A stretch of 64,000 bases of DNA from Candidatus Binatia bacterium (GCA_022820725.1 JAJEFA010000010.1:186001-250000); one strand, 5' to 3'; shown: positions 45,969 through 54,860, numbered from the stretch's first letter. The notes: generated by a model from the sequence alone, not told the origin. Numbers and translations: made by a program.

Positions 45969-46005
45969 CCCCCTCACCCTAGCCCTCTCCCTCTAGGGGA
46001 GAGGG
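45969..46005. repeat. CCCCCTCACCCTAG palindromic repeat, copy 3
   Basis: CCCCCTCACCCTAG followed by CCCTCTCCCTCTAGGGGAGA. It lies between the divergent ATPase and activator genes, just outside the sigma-54 control region, and could have been the last insertion in that gap. Confidence 0.9.
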
Positions 46006-46090
46006 AAAAAACAGGCCTCTCTCTGGGAAAAGGAGGGAATTGGGTCACACAAAACTTTGCATAGAACAAGAAATCTTGTATCAACAGGCT

Positions 46091-47593
46091 ATGTCTCAAT
46101 GTATTCTTATCGCCTGGCTGGGCAATACGGATTTGCGGGCTTCCGGTAACGAATTGGACGGTGAACTCGGCCCCATCGGACAGGCTGTGCAGGCACGGGA
46201 GTTTGATGCCGTCCATCTCCTGACCGACCATGCGCCTCAGCGGTCGAAGGCTTACCGCACGTGGCTGAACGAGCGGTGCGGGATCAACGCCGCTCTTCAC
46301 CCGGTCTCTCTGAGCAGCCCTACCCGATTTGACGAAATCTATGAAGCCACTGTAGCGGTGCTCGATGGTCTGCGCGACAAGGCAAACGGCTCTGCCCGGT
46401 TCGTGTATCATCTCAGTCCGGGCACTCCGGCTATGGCCGCAGTGTGGATCGTGCTGGCGAAGACTACCCATCCGTCGGAACTCATAGAGTCGTCCGTGCA
46501 GGACGGCGTCCGGACCGTCTCGTTTCCATTCGACCTTGCGGCTGAATACCTACCCCACATCAACGCTGACCAGATCGTCCGCCTCACGCAAGGGCTGCCG
46601 GCGGAAGCCCCGGAATTTGAAGCCATCATCCATCGCTGCCAGGCGATGAAAACCGAGATTGCCCGGGCCAGACGGCTAGCCGTGCATGACGTGCCAGTAC
46701 TGATTCAGGGCGAGTCGGGCACCGGCAAAGAACTGTTCGCGCGAGCGATTCATGCCTCCAGCCACAGAGTCGGACGACCGTTCATCGAGGTCAACTGCGG
46801 GGCGATTCCCAGCGAGTTGGTCGAAGCCGAGTTTTTCGGCACTACCAAGGGAGCCTTCACCGGAGCCGAGGCCAAAGCCGGTTATTTGGAAGCCGCGCAT
46901 ACCGGCACCCTGTTTCTGGATGAAATCGGCGAGCTTCCGCTTGCCGCCCAGGTCAAGCTGCTGCGCTGTCTTCAGGAAGGCACGGTCCAACGGATCGGTT
47001 CGACCAAGCCTAAGAAGATAGACATTCGAGTCATTGCCGCCACCAATCGCAACCTCCGGGATGAAGTTGCCGGACAACGCTTCCGAGAAGACCTGTTCCA
47101 CCGGCTGGCAGTCGGCGTGTTGCGCCTGCCGGCCTTGCGCGAGCGAACCGGCGACGTGGGCCTGCTGATCGATCACGTATTGGAGAAAATCAATACCGAC
47201 TGCGCGCAGCAGCCGGGTTGGGTTCACAAGCAACTGTCCGTTGAGGCAAGAAATCTTCTCCTCCAACACCCCTGGCCGGGAAATGTCCGTGAGCTGTCCA
47301 ACACCCTATCTCGGGCTGCCATCTGGGCCGTGACGCCCGTCATTAACGCGCAGGACATTCAGGCGGCGCTCTTTCCGGTCAGAAAAGAGCTCCCTGCTTC
47401 CGAGTCGGTACTGAACCGCAGCCTGGGCGATGGATTCGATCTGCCCGACCTGCTGGCCGAGGTAGCACGACATTATCTGAGCCGGGCGTACAGTGACGCC
47501 CGCGGCAATAAGTCCGCAGCCTGCAAACTGGTCGGCCTGCCGAACTACCAGACGTTTACCAACTGGATGAAAAAATATGGAGTCGGAGAGTAG
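46091..47593 (+). CDS. RtcR-like sigma-54 activator with CARF-like sensor domain
   Basis: 500 residues from ATG 46091 (in-frame upstream codons exist to 46040 but look unrelated). Residues 1-160 form a Rossmann-like CARF/RtcR-type ligand domain: CILIAWLGNTDLRASG, FDAVHLLTDHAP, and YHLSPGTPAMAAVWIVLAKT (106-125), where SPGTPAM (109-115) sits where CARF proteins bind cyclic or end-modified nucleotides. The AAA+ core has Walker A GESGTGKE (207-214), GAFTGA (254-259) contacting sigma-54, Walker B LFLDEIGEL (274-282) and HPWPGNVREL. A Fis-type HTH occupies 471-495. It is predicted to sense an RNA-damage or cyclic-oligonucleotide signal and fire the sigma-54 promoter at 45856. No rtcBA genes are in the window. 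Confidence 0.9.
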   Translation: MSQCILIAWLGNTDLRASGNELDGELGPIGQAVQAREFDAVHLLTDHAPQRSKAYRTWLNERCGINAALHPVSLSSPTRFDEIYEATVAVLDGLRDKANGSARFVYHLSPGTPAMAAVWIVLAKTTHPSELIESSVQDGVRTVSFPFDLAAEYLPHINADQIVRLTQGLPAEAPEFEAIIHRCQAMKTEIARARRLAVHDVPVLIQGESGTGKELFARAIHASSHRVGRPFIEVNCGAIPSELVEAEFFGTTKGAFTGAEAKAGYLEAAHTGTLFLDEIGELPLAAQVKLLRCLQEGTVQRIGSTKPKKIDIRVIAATNRNLRDEVAGQRFREDLFHRLAVGVLRLPALRERTGDVGLLIDHVLEKINTDCAQQPGWVHKQLSVEARNLLLQHPWPGNVRELSNTLSRAAIWAVTPVINAQDIQAALFPVRKELPASESVLNRSLGDGFDLPDLLAEVARHYLSRAYSDARGNKSAACKLVGLPNYQTFTNWMKKYGVGE

Positions 47594-47596
47594 TGG

Positions 47597-47812
47597 TCAG
47601 GCCGCACCTGTCTCAATAAGCTCGCCTTCGGAGGCAGGAGGGGGAATAGGCTGGCCGCGCTCACGCAGACCTTCCAGGTGAAAGTCGATGGCGTCTTTGA
47701 TGAGTGCTGTCACTTCCTGACGTGTCTCTGCCGCAGCAATACACCCTGGGAGGTCCGGGACATGGGCACCCCAACTCGTCTCGCCCCTTTCAATGATTAC
47801 GAGATAGCGCAT
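47597..47812 (-). CDS. hicB: HicB family antitoxin
   Basis: 71 residues. MRYLVIIERGETSWGAHVPDLPGCIAAAETRQEVTALI is the partial RNase-H fold of short HicB proteins. It neutralises HicA; there is no C-terminal RHH or HTH DNA-binding part, so autoregulation may be weak or shared. It starts four bases after hicA. It is convergent with the sigma-54 activator gene, three bases from its stop. Confidence 0.9.
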   Translation of the reverse strand: MRYLVIIERGETSWGAHVPDLPGCIAAAETRQEVTALIKDAIDFHLEGLRERGQPIPPPASEGELIETGAA

Positions 47813-47816
47813 TATC

Positions 47817-48005
47817 TTACCCCTTCAGCCCAGCCTGTTTCAGGATACTATTCAAGGTAACAGGCGGAATGTCCACGCTAGGCTTACCCGCAACTGTGAC
47901 CGTACCGGGTTTGGTCGGATGGTGAAACTGACGGTGACTACCCCTCGTCCGTACGAGATACCACCCATCTTTTTCAATCATCTTAATAAGCCCCCGAACT
48001 TTCAT
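47817..48005 (-). CDS. hicA: HicA family mRNA interferase toxin
   Basis: 62 residues with a double-stranded-RNA-binding-like fold. GLIKMIEKDGWYLVRTRGSH is followed by RQFHHPTKPGTVTVAGKP; the histidine in GSHRQF is the usual catalytic residue. ILKQAGL is the typical HicA end. The toxin-first order (hicA-hicB) is standard. Confidence 0.92.
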   Translation of the reverse strand: MKVRGLIKMIEKDGWYLVRTRGSHRQFHHPTKPGTVTVAGKPSVDIPPVTLNSILKQAGLKG

Positions 48006-48149
48006 GGATAATGTCTACGTTAGAGTGATCATGACATGCAATCTTCTGTGGCAACCCACCCCGGCCTTCGGCCACCCCTCCTAGAGGAGGGGACCTTTTG
48101 AGGAGCGCACTAGCAGCAGAGGCGCATGGGCTGCGCCCTGCGAGACTAT

Positions 48150-48187
48150 CCCCCTCACCCTAGCCCTCTCCCACCAGGGGAGAGGGG
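48150..48187. repeat. CCCCCTCACCCTAG palindromic repeat, copy 4
   Basis: CCCCCTCACCCTAG followed by CCCTCTCCCACCAGGGGAGA, five bases from the stop of the BNR-repeat gene. Together with copy 3 it brackets the activator-HicAB segment. Confidence 0.9.
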
Positions 48188-48192
48188 ACTTG

Positions 48193-49191
48193 TTAGTTTG
48201 GCACCCAGGCGAGCGCCCGTACTTCGCCGAACTCTCGTTCCGATTTGCTCCACGACGCTCCGCCGTCTTGACTGGTATAGACATAGCCGTGCAGGCTGTT
48301 GGCCACGATAAAGTCGGGGTCCGCTGGATGCGTGGCAAACCAGTACATGGTTGAGTTGGGCACGGCGGGTAACGGGGCCTGCTGCCAGGTTTGCCCACCG
48401 TCAGTCGAACGCTGGATGGCCCCGACCTTGCCCGGAATGAAATCCCCATTGCCCACAAACATCACGTTGGGGTCATCGGCTTTCAGTGCCACACCGCGAC
48501 AGTACGAAATACCTCGCTCGGAGAAACGCGGGAACTCGTGCAGCGCCCAGCTCTGGCCTTCGTCCGTGCTGGTCCAGATACCGTCCGGGGTGGTGGCGAT
48601 GATTTTTCGGTGCGGGTCGGGGCTGATGGTCAGACCGTGGATATCCTGGTTTAGCTCGCTTTTACCCAGGGCGGGCAGATGCTTCCAGGTGTCGCCGCCA
48701 TCGGCACTCCGATAGATGCCGTCGATCTCAACACTGGCCCAGACCGTGCCGGAGTCGCGCGGGTCGAACAGAAGGTTGGTGACCTTGGGCGCTCCGGCCA
48801 GGCAACGCTCGGCCGCGTTGAGGGGCAGCTCTTCCCAGGTCTGGCCAGCGTCCTTGGTGCGAAAGACACACGGCGGTTTGGTCCCGAAAAGAATGACGTT
48901 CGGGTCGTCAGGATGCACGGCAATAGACCAGATTTGTTTGCCGTCTGCCGGAGATTCCACCAGGTCCCAGACCGCGCCCTTGTCCTCGCTTCGATACAAT
49001 CCAACCTCGGAGCCGGCATACACCACGTTGGGATCGTTCGGAGACACCACCAGCGAACGAATCTGGATTTCTCCAGGTTCGGCGTAGAATGGCAGCTTCA
49101 TACGACTCCGCCGCCAACGAGCACCACTATCCGAGCTATACCACACTCCAGCGCCAACAGTTCCGACACAAATGGTATGTCCGTTTTCCAT
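48193..49191 (-). CDS. BNR/Asp-box beta-propeller protein (sialidase or photosystem-stability-factor-like)
   Basis: 332 residues from ATG 49191, preceded by AGGAGGGG (an in-frame upstream codon to 49344 looks non-coding). At least five Asp-box repeats are visible: YSSDSGARWRR, YRSEDKGAVWDL, FRTKDAGQTWEEL, YRSADGGDTWKHL, WTSTDEGQSWALH, QRSTDGGQTWQQA, YTSQDGGASWSKS. A seven-bladed propeller is likely. Catalytic sialidase residues were not identified, so it is probably a binding or scaffold protein. No signal peptide. Confidence 0.85.
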   Translation of the reverse strand: MENGHTICVGTVGAGVWYSSDSGARWRRSRMKLPFYAEPGEIQIRSLVVSPNDPNVVYAGSEVGLYRSEDKGAVWDLVESPADGKQIWSIAVHPDDPNVILFGTKPPCVFRTKDAGQTWEELPLNAAERCLAGAPKVTNLLFDPRDSGTVWASVEIDGIYRSADGGDTWKHLPALGKSELNQDIHGLTISPDPHRKIIATTPDGIWTSTDEGQSWALHEFPRFSERGISYCRGVALKADDPNVMFVGNGDFIPGKVGAIQRSTDGGQTWQQAPLPAVPNSTMYWFATHPADPDFIVANSLHGYVYTSQDGGASWSKSEREFGEVRALAWVPN

Positions 49192-49364
49192 AGTCCCCTC
49201 CTGAGTCTTGAGAATACGTTTCAATACTGACGGCATAGCACTCCCAGACCACGGTGCAAAGATGTATGGGGACAGTCTCTTTCCCGGCACAGCGCTCCGG
49301 GATATCTTTCTAGTCCACGAACTGGATAATGGAGCCAAGCTCATACCAGCCGGAGGAGATCGCT

Positions 49365-50159
49365 ATGGCAGAAAATAGCAATGGGGATGCTCGTATTGAT
49401 GTCTATCTCATCTGTAACGCCAAATATCACGACACCAATTTTGCTCGGCTTGAATTGCTCAAGCTTCTAGCTGAACACGAGGACGTGGTTGTCCGGGTCG
49501 CCGAGGATTACCGCGATCATGACGCCATCCGGCAGTCCAGACTTCTCGTCACCTATACCTGCGATGTGTGTCCGACCCCGGAGCAACAGGAGGGTCTCCA
49601 GCAGTTTCTCAACAGTGGCGGACGCTGGTTTGCCCTGCACGGTACGAGTGCGCTGCTGGAGTTTGTCGGTGAGAGTATGGAGACCGACGGGGTTGTGATT
49701 CCCGGCAAGGTCGATACGCCACGGAAGGCACCGGCCCTGTCCGACATGCTGGGCAACCACTTTGTGTCGCATCCGCCCATTCAGCCCATTCACGTCACGG
49801 TCGCCGACCCCAGCCACCCGCTCGTCCGCGACATTCAACCCTTCGAGGTCACGGACGAGCCGTATTACTGCGAATTTTATGGAGAAATCCATACCCTGCT
49901 GGAGTCGCGCTATAACGCCAAATCGGAGGGCTATGTCCGCGAAGACCTGGGTAATGACGACCCGCGCCCCCAGCTCTATCTGCATCCTTACGGTCAGGGG
50001 GAAGTTCTCTATCTGACGCTCGGTCACTGCCGGGGGAAATACGACATGCAGCCCTTTATGCCAGTCTGCTCGGTTGAGCGCTGTTCGTGGGAGTCGCCCG
50101 TCTACCATGAACTGCTCAGGCGCGGTATTCGCTGGGGCATCGGTCAGCTTGGGAACTGA
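49365..50159 (+). CDS. ThuA-like (glutamine-amidotransferase-fold) protein
   Basis: 264 residues from ATG 49365, with CGGAGGAG before it. ThuA proteins are class-I-amidotransferase-like and associate with sugar (trehalose) metabolism. IDVYLICNAKYHDTNFARLELL, FLNSGGRWFALHGTSALL, PFEVTDEPYYCEFYG and VLYLTLGHCRGKYDMQ match the ThuA pattern (LHG, DEPY, GHxx). It lacks a signal peptide. It is divergent from the BNR-repeat gene with 173 bases between. Confidence 0.86.
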   Translation: MAENSNGDARIDVYLICNAKYHDTNFARLELLKLLAEHEDVVVRVAEDYRDHDAIRQSRLLVTYTCDVCPTPEQQEGLQQFLNSGGRWFALHGTSALLEFVGESMETDGVVIPGKVDTPRKAPALSDMLGNHFVSHPPIQPIHVTVADPSHPLVRDIQPFEVTDEPYYCEFYGEIHTLLESRYNAKSEGYVREDLGNDDPRPQLYLHPYGQGEVLYLTLGHCRGKYDMQPFMPVCSVERCSWESPVYHELLRRGIRWGIGQLGN

Positions 50160-50215
50160 GCGTTGTACAATGATGGCCTAGTGTTTCTTCAGGGTGCCCA
50201 GTAGAATGGGTAGGA

Positions 50216-50929
50216 ATGAATACCGCTATCGATTCCGTTGCTCCGGATTCCCTCATCCATAAAATCCAGAAACTGCTCCAACTCAGCCGCGATGAAGCCG
50301 CAACCGAACACGAAGCGGCCCTGGCAGCGGCCAAGGTGCATCAGCTCCTGGCCACCTATAATCTCTCGTTGACAGAGGTTGAGGCCCAGGGCGTACAGAG
50401 CGAACAGGACATGCGGGTCGAGGGCTGGAAAACAAGCCGCCTGCTCCCGTGGGAACGGCTGCTCTGGCTCGCGACCTGCAAATTGTATTTCTGCTGTTCG
50501 ACCCTGTCCGTGGGCCGGTCGTTTATTATCGGTCGCTCGCATAATGTCGTTGTTGCCAAAGAAACGCTGAGCTATCTGATTCACACTGTCCAGCGTTTGC
50601 GCAAGGAACATTACGGCAAGGGGCGACGTTTTCTGGACTCCTTTGCCTATGGCTGCGCCCAGTCTATCACTGACAAGATCAAAGCTCTGATCGCCGAACG
50701 AGAGCCAGCCGATGCCAAGACCACGCTGCCCGCGGTGCGGAAAAACTATCGCGACGAAGTCTATACCTATCTGGCCGGCCAAGGGACGCACATTCGCAGA
50801 CTGTCAGGCACACCGCGCTCGTTGAAGGTCGATCCCGAGGGCTATGCTGCGGGACAGGAGGCCGGAGAGACCGTCGGGCTTGACCCGCAGCTCTATAGCG
50901 GTCAGGAGTGCCGGGCGCTGCCGGGATAA
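50216..50929 (+). CDS. DUF2786-domain protein
   Basis: 237 residues. The N-terminal IHKIQKLLQLSRDEAATEHEAALAAAKVHQLLATYNLSL is the helical DUF2786 motif. The C-terminal part (LPWERLLWLATCKLYFCCST, FLDSFAYGCAQSITDKI) matches the domain usually following it in phage and plasmid proteins. Function unknown; its presence hints at a mobile-element origin, although no other phage gene is adjacent. Confidence 0.78.
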   Translation: MNTAIDSVAPDSLIHKIQKLLQLSRDEAATEHEAALAAAKVHQLLATYNLSLTEVEAQGVQSEQDMRVEGWKTSRLLPWERLLWLATCKLYFCCSTLSVGRSFIIGRSHNVVVAKETLSYLIHTVQRLRKEHYGKGRRFLDSFAYGCAQSITDKIKALIAEREPADAKTTLPAVRKNYRDEVYTYLAGQGTHIRRLSGTPRSLKVDPEGYAAGQEAGETVGLDPQLYSGQECRALPG

Positions 50930-50932
50930 AGG

Positions 50933-50970
50933 CATACGGGCGGATATGATCGCTCACATCCGCCCGTGTG
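50933..50970. terminator. Bidirectional terminator hairpin between convergent genes
   Basis: ACGGGCGGAT (50936-50945) and ATCCGCCCGT (50958-50967) form a perfect 10-bp stem, extendable to 13 bp with one G-U pair, around a 12-base loop. It is followed by an A/T-rich GAAAAGTTAAAAAAT. It separates the DUF2786 gene and the minus-strand deacylase. Confidence 0.7.
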
Positions 50971-50991
50971 AAAAGTTAAAAAATCCGACTC

Positions 50992-52704
50992 TTAACGTTG
51001 AGCCAATGGCCCGCGCAATAACTGTCCTGGCAGGGCACCGGTATGCTCGTTTTCACGTAGAACCACTTGGCCATTAACGACCGAAGCCAGAAAACCTGCG
51101 GCTTTCTGTTTGAGCCGCCGCGCACCTGCGGGCAGATCGTAGGTCAACTCCGGCATCATCGGCCCGACCGTTTCCGGATCGAAAACCACGATGTCCGCGG
51201 TCATGCCCTCGCGCAGCAGCCCGCGTCCGTGCAACCCCCACTGGGAGGCCGGCACAAAGGTGAGCTGCCGGATCGCGTCTTCGAGGGCCATGACTTGCTT
51301 CTCGCGTACCCAATGGCTCAGCAGATGGGTCTGTAAGGACGAATCCATAATCTGGGACACATGCGCGCCGGAGTCGGAGAAAGTGATGACGGAACGCGGG
51401 TGCCGCATCATCTCCAGCACATGGTCCTGGTTCTCATTGGCCAGCGGTTGCAGAAAGAATTGCTTCAGGTTTTTCTCCAGGGCCAGATCAATAAAGGTCT
51501 CGACCGGATCCTGGTTCCGCTCTGTGGCGATCTCCTCAATGGAGCGGTGGGGCGGATTGGGCTTGTCCATCAAGAACAACCATTTGAAATTCGCCGCCCG
51601 CGCTTCAGGCCCCACTCCCCGGTTGCCATCGTCTTCTTGCGTATGGGCCTCTTCAACCAGTTTGCGCCGGTAGTCGGGATTCCGCAGGGCCGCTTCCTTC
51701 TCTTCGAGTGACTTCATCTTCTTGAGCGCGCGCCAGCTCGGCAGCCGGTCGAACGGCGTATTGGTCTGGAAGGACAGGACCGCATTCAGCGCGCGGCTGT
51801 GCACCTGAAGGAACATGCGGCCACCCGCGGCCGCGGTTTCGTCGGTCAGATCGAGATAAGGCTGCCAGCAGTCCGGCGCCCGGCGCAGGCTGAACATGCC
51901 GTAGGTCACCGGCACTCCGGTATCGACCGCCAAAGCCTTGAGACGGTCCATGTATTCACGGATGCGCTCCGGGTTCTGGCCCGTGTCTTCCCCGGCGATT
52001 TCAAAGATGCCGGCTCCCATTTCGCCCATAGTGCCGACCAACTGCCGGACCTCATCCCAGGTGGCCAGCCGACTGGCCACCGGCTGACGCTGCGGCGTCT
52101 GGTGGTTACGGGTACGTGAGGTGGTGAACCCTATCGCGCCGGCCTGAATCGCTTCGCGCACCGCCTGTTTCATCTGCTCCAAATCCTGCTCGGTGGCCGG
52201 GTCGGTAAAGGCACGCTCGCCCATCACATGGGTACGCAGGGCGGAATGCCCCATATAGGCGGCATAGTTAATGCCTTTGGGCAGCCGCTCAACCGAATCC
52301 AGATACTCGGGAAAGGTTTCCCAGGTCCAGTTGATGCCGGCGTTCATGGCCTCGGGCGCAATGTCTTCGGCCCGCTCCAGGTTGCGCATGACCATGTCCT
52401 TTTCGCTCTCCTTACACGGCGCGAGCGAAAATCCGCAGTTGCCCATCACCACACTGGTAATGCCGTGCCAGCAGGAACACGTCCCGAGCGGGTCCCAGGA
52501 GACTTGGGCGTCCATATGGGTGTGGCCATCGATAAAGCCGGGGGTGACGACGTGCCCTTCGGCGTCGATCGTCTCTTGTGCGCCGTCACGAATGCGGCCG
52601 ATCGAGGCGATTGTTCCATCCACTATCCCCACATCGGCGCGGAATCGGGGCATGCCCGAGCCATCAAGGACGGTCCCATTTTTGATAATCAGATCGTACG
52701 GCAT
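50992..52704 (-). CDS. N-acyl-D-amino-acid deacylase family amidohydrolase, paralogue 2
   Basis: 570 residues from ATG 52704 (AGGAGGGAGA precedes it), identical in length to the paralogue at 34335. MPYDLIIKNGTVLDGSGMPRF, GFIDGHTHMDAQVSWDP and GITSVVMGNCGFSLAPCKES repeat the same motifs, and long blocks are the same in both proteins. It encodes the same class of metal-dependent amidohydrolase. Its amidohydrolase-2 partner lies at 55582, separated by two other genes. Confidence 0.88.
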   Translation of the reverse strand: MPYDLIIKNGTVLDGSGMPRFRADVGIVDGTIASIGRIRDGAQETIDAEGHVVTPGFIDGHTHMDAQVSWDPLGTCSCWHGITSVVMGNCGFSLAPCKESEKDMVMRNLERAEDIAPEAMNAGINWTWETFPEYLDSVERLPKGINYAAYMGHSALRTHVMGERAFTDPATEQDLEQMKQAVREAIQAGAIGFTTSRTRNHQTPQRQPVASRLATWDEVRQLVGTMGEMGAGIFEIAGEDTGQNPERIREYMDRLKALAVDTGVPVTYGMFSLRRAPDCWQPYLDLTDETAAAGGRMFLQVHSRALNAVLSFQTNTPFDRLPSWRALKKMKSLEEKEAALRNPDYRRKLVEEAHTQEDDGNRGVGPEARAANFKWLFLMDKPNPPHRSIEEIATERNQDPVETFIDLALEKNLKQFFLQPLANENQDHVLEMMRHPRSVITFSDSGAHVSQIMDSSLQTHLLSHWVREKQVMALEDAIRQLTFVPASQWGLHGRGLLREGMTADIVVFDPETVGPMMPELTYDLPAGARRLKQKAAGFLASVVNGQVVLRENEHTGALPGQLLRGPLAQR

Positions 52705-52823
52705 TCTCCCTCCTTCTTCTGGAACAGTGACCAATCTGAAAAGATTTTCTCGCTATAGCCGACCATGGGATACTCCTGCCGTGGATTTGTCAACCTGTCA
52801 GGGGAATGCTACGAGGCATAGTC

Positions 52824-54860
52824 ATGAAAATTTCAGTCACTCTTGCACTCTTTGTCACCCTTATCGGGAGTCTCTCTTTCCCTCAATCGCTGTGGGCGCA
52901 GTCGGTTTTCGAGAACCCACAACCGGGTTCGTTTCAGAGTGGTGTAGGCGTGATTTCCGGCTGGGTGTGTGACGCCCAGCGGATCGATATTGTCTTTAAT
53001 CCCGGCACCGCCACGGAAGAGACCTGGCGGGCCGGCTATAAGACCACCCGCGAGGACACGGAGTATACGCCGGAGGGAGAGGTCCTCTGCGGGGACACAG
53101 ACAACGGCTTTGGACTCTTGTTCAACTGGAATCGGCTAGGCGATGGCCAGCATACGGTCAGTGCCCAGGCTGACGGGGTGGAGTTTGGCCGTGCCACCTT
53201 CACGGTTACCATCTTGGGGAAAGACTTCCGGGATGACGTAAGCGGAGAGTTTGTCGTTAAAGATTTTCCGGTAGATGGGCGTAATGTCGATGTCACCCTT
53301 GGTTGGCAACAGTCTCTCCAGAACTTCGTGATTCAGGGGGACATGAGGAGTAGTGGTGGGACGAGCGGTACGCCACCGCGTATTCTGGAGAATCCGCAGC
53401 CGGGTTCGTTTCAGAGTGGTGTAGGCGTGATTTCCGGCTGGGTGTGTGACGCCCAGCGTATTGATATTGTCTTTAATCCCGGCACCGCCACGGAAGAGAC
53501 CTGGCGGGCCGGCTATCGGACCACCCGGGAAGATACCCAGCCGTTTTGTAATGACATAGACAACGGCTTTGGGCTCTTGTTCAATTGGAATCGGCTCGGC
53601 GATGGCCAGCATACGGTCAGCGCCCGGGCTGACGGGGTGGAGTTTGGCAGTGCCACCTTCACGGTCACCACCTTCGGGAAAGAATTCTTGGAGGACGTTG
53701 GCAAACATGCCCGGCTGGAAGACTTTCCTGACACCGGAACGGACCTCATTGTCGCCTGGCAACAGTCTCTCCAGAATTTCACGATTGCGCGGCTCGATAG
53801 TTTCGCGCCCCGGATTGCCTCTATCGACGCCATCGGAGACAGCATCAGCAAGGCAGTGAACGCCGGGGGGGCCGGGGAGTGTACTAATATAGACCAGGAG
53901 AGGTTCAACTGGGCAACCAGTATTACTCCTGGCAGTGCGTTTTGCGATGACGGTGGAGACGGGGTCTATAGCCAGGCGGAACGGATCGAATGTCGGCAGG
54001 GCGCTATGATTGTGAATGCCGACCCCAATAGCGCGGAATCCGGTGCCGAGATGCTCAAGGATTTTTTCGCCCAGGCGCAGGAATCGGCAGCACTTTTCGG
54101 GACGCAACCGCCCGCCGCTCCGCGTTATGTCACGGTCGAAATGGGCCATAACGATATTTGCAGCGGCACCATTGAGCGTATTCAAGCAGAGTGTGACAGG
54201 GGGGACGATCAGGATCCGATGAACCACTGTCGAACCACAGAGGCGGCGTTTGAGCGCGAGTTTCGCAAAGGGCTCGATGTTTTGATTGCCGTCCCGGAAT
54301 TGAAAATCGGTATTGCCGCGCCCGTGCGGGTAACCCAATTGTGTAACCACAAGGCCAAAACAAACTGTTCCCTTCTTGGCGGAAGCTGCGAATCACTGTG
54401 GGAACGGTTTGCTGGCGGTGGCGTACGCCCTACTGGTATCTGCGGGTCTATCACGAAAGACTGCTCTGACGAACGCCTTCAAGATGCCTACGAAACAGCC
54501 AAGGCTTATCGTGACATTATGGCGCGCGTCTCCGCGGAGTATGCCGCCTTGCCTGCGGGGGAATCCTCTCCTGTAGCGACGGTTGGCGGCGAGCCGGTCG
54601 GCGGGGCCGTCAAGGCGGCCGGCACCTCTCTCAGCTTCAGTAATGCTTCCTGGGTGTATAAGTTTACGAGCGAACAGGTTTCGTGCTGTGACTGTTTCCA
54701 CCCGTCGTTTATCGGCCAGGATGCAGCCGCCCGAATTTTGTTTGACGGCTTTACCTGCGGCCCGACAGATGTGTGCTGCGCGGATACCGGAGATCCCGTG
54801 TCTGTTGCCCTGTGTACGGCTGAGGATACCGGCGGGACGTTTCATCCGGGATTATTCTGA
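52824..54860 (+). CDS. Secreted SGNH/GDSL hydrolase with duplicated N-terminal beta domains
   Basis: 678 residues from ATG 52824 (GAGG upstream; MKISVTLALFVTLIGSLSFP signal peptide ending near LWAQ). Two almost identical ~159-residue domains start at ENPQPGSFQSGVGVISGWVC (about 30 and 189), each with SGWVCDAQRIDIVFNPGTAT and a HTVSAxADGVEFG motif. The C-terminal catalytic domain has the nucleophile box AIGDSISKA (GDS 338-340), GHND (441-444) and DCFH (D623, H626), the SGNH quartet. It is Cys-rich, consistent with disulfides. Probably an extracellular esterase; substrate unknown. Confidence 0.85.
   Translation: MKISVTLALFVTLIGSLSFPQSLWAQSVFENPQPGSFQSGVGVISGWVCDAQRIDIVFNPGTATEETWRAGYKTTREDTEYTPEGEVLCGDTDNGFGLLFNWNRLGDGQHTVSAQADGVEFGRATFTVTILGKDFRDDVSGEFVVKDFPVDGRNVDVTLGWQQSLQNFVIQGDMRSSGGTSGTPPRILENPQPGSFQSGVGVISGWVCDAQRIDIVFNPGTATEETWRAGYRTTREDTQPFCNDIDNGFGLLFNWNRLGDGQHTVSARADGVEFGSATFTVTTFGKEFLEDVGKHARLEDFPDTGTDLIVAWQQSLQNFTIARLDSFAPRIASIDAIGDSISKAVNAGGAGECTNIDQERFNWATSITPGSAFCDDGGDGVYSQAERIECRQGAMIVNADPNSAESGAEMLKDFFAQAQESAALFGTQPPAAPRYVTVEMGHNDICSGTIERIQAECDRGDDQDPMNHCRTTEAAFEREFRKGLDVLIAVPELKIGIAAPVRVTQLCNHKAKTNCSLLGGSCESLWERFAGGGVRPTGICGSITKDCSDERLQDAYETAKAYRDIMARVSAEYAALPAGESSPVATVGGEPVGGAVKAAGTSLSFSNASWVYKFTSEQVSCCDCFHPSFIGQDAAARILFDGFTCGPTDVCCADTGDPVSVALCTAEDTGGTFHPGLF
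52911..53700 (+). repeat. Tandem 477-bp intragenic duplication in the SGNH gene
   Basis: The segment beginning GAGAACCCACAACCGGG at 52911 recurs at 53388 (GAGAATCCGCAGCCGGG). The following ~130 bases are almost identical in both copies, including silent positions. Similarity drops at a short TEYTPEGEVLC insertion in copy 1 and resumes afterwards. The near-identity suggests a recent duplication or gene conversion. Confidence 0.85.

Noticed and set aside
45937..46090. Sigma-54-like sequence on the plus strand before the activator gene (TGGGCA ... TTTGCA near 45945-45966)
   Set aside because: Spacing between the two elements is about nine to ten bases instead of five, and TGGGCA is a poor -24 box.
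46091..47593. CRISPR-associated context for the CARF-like regulator
   Set aside because: No regularly spaced direct repeats and no cas genes are seen anywhere in the window.
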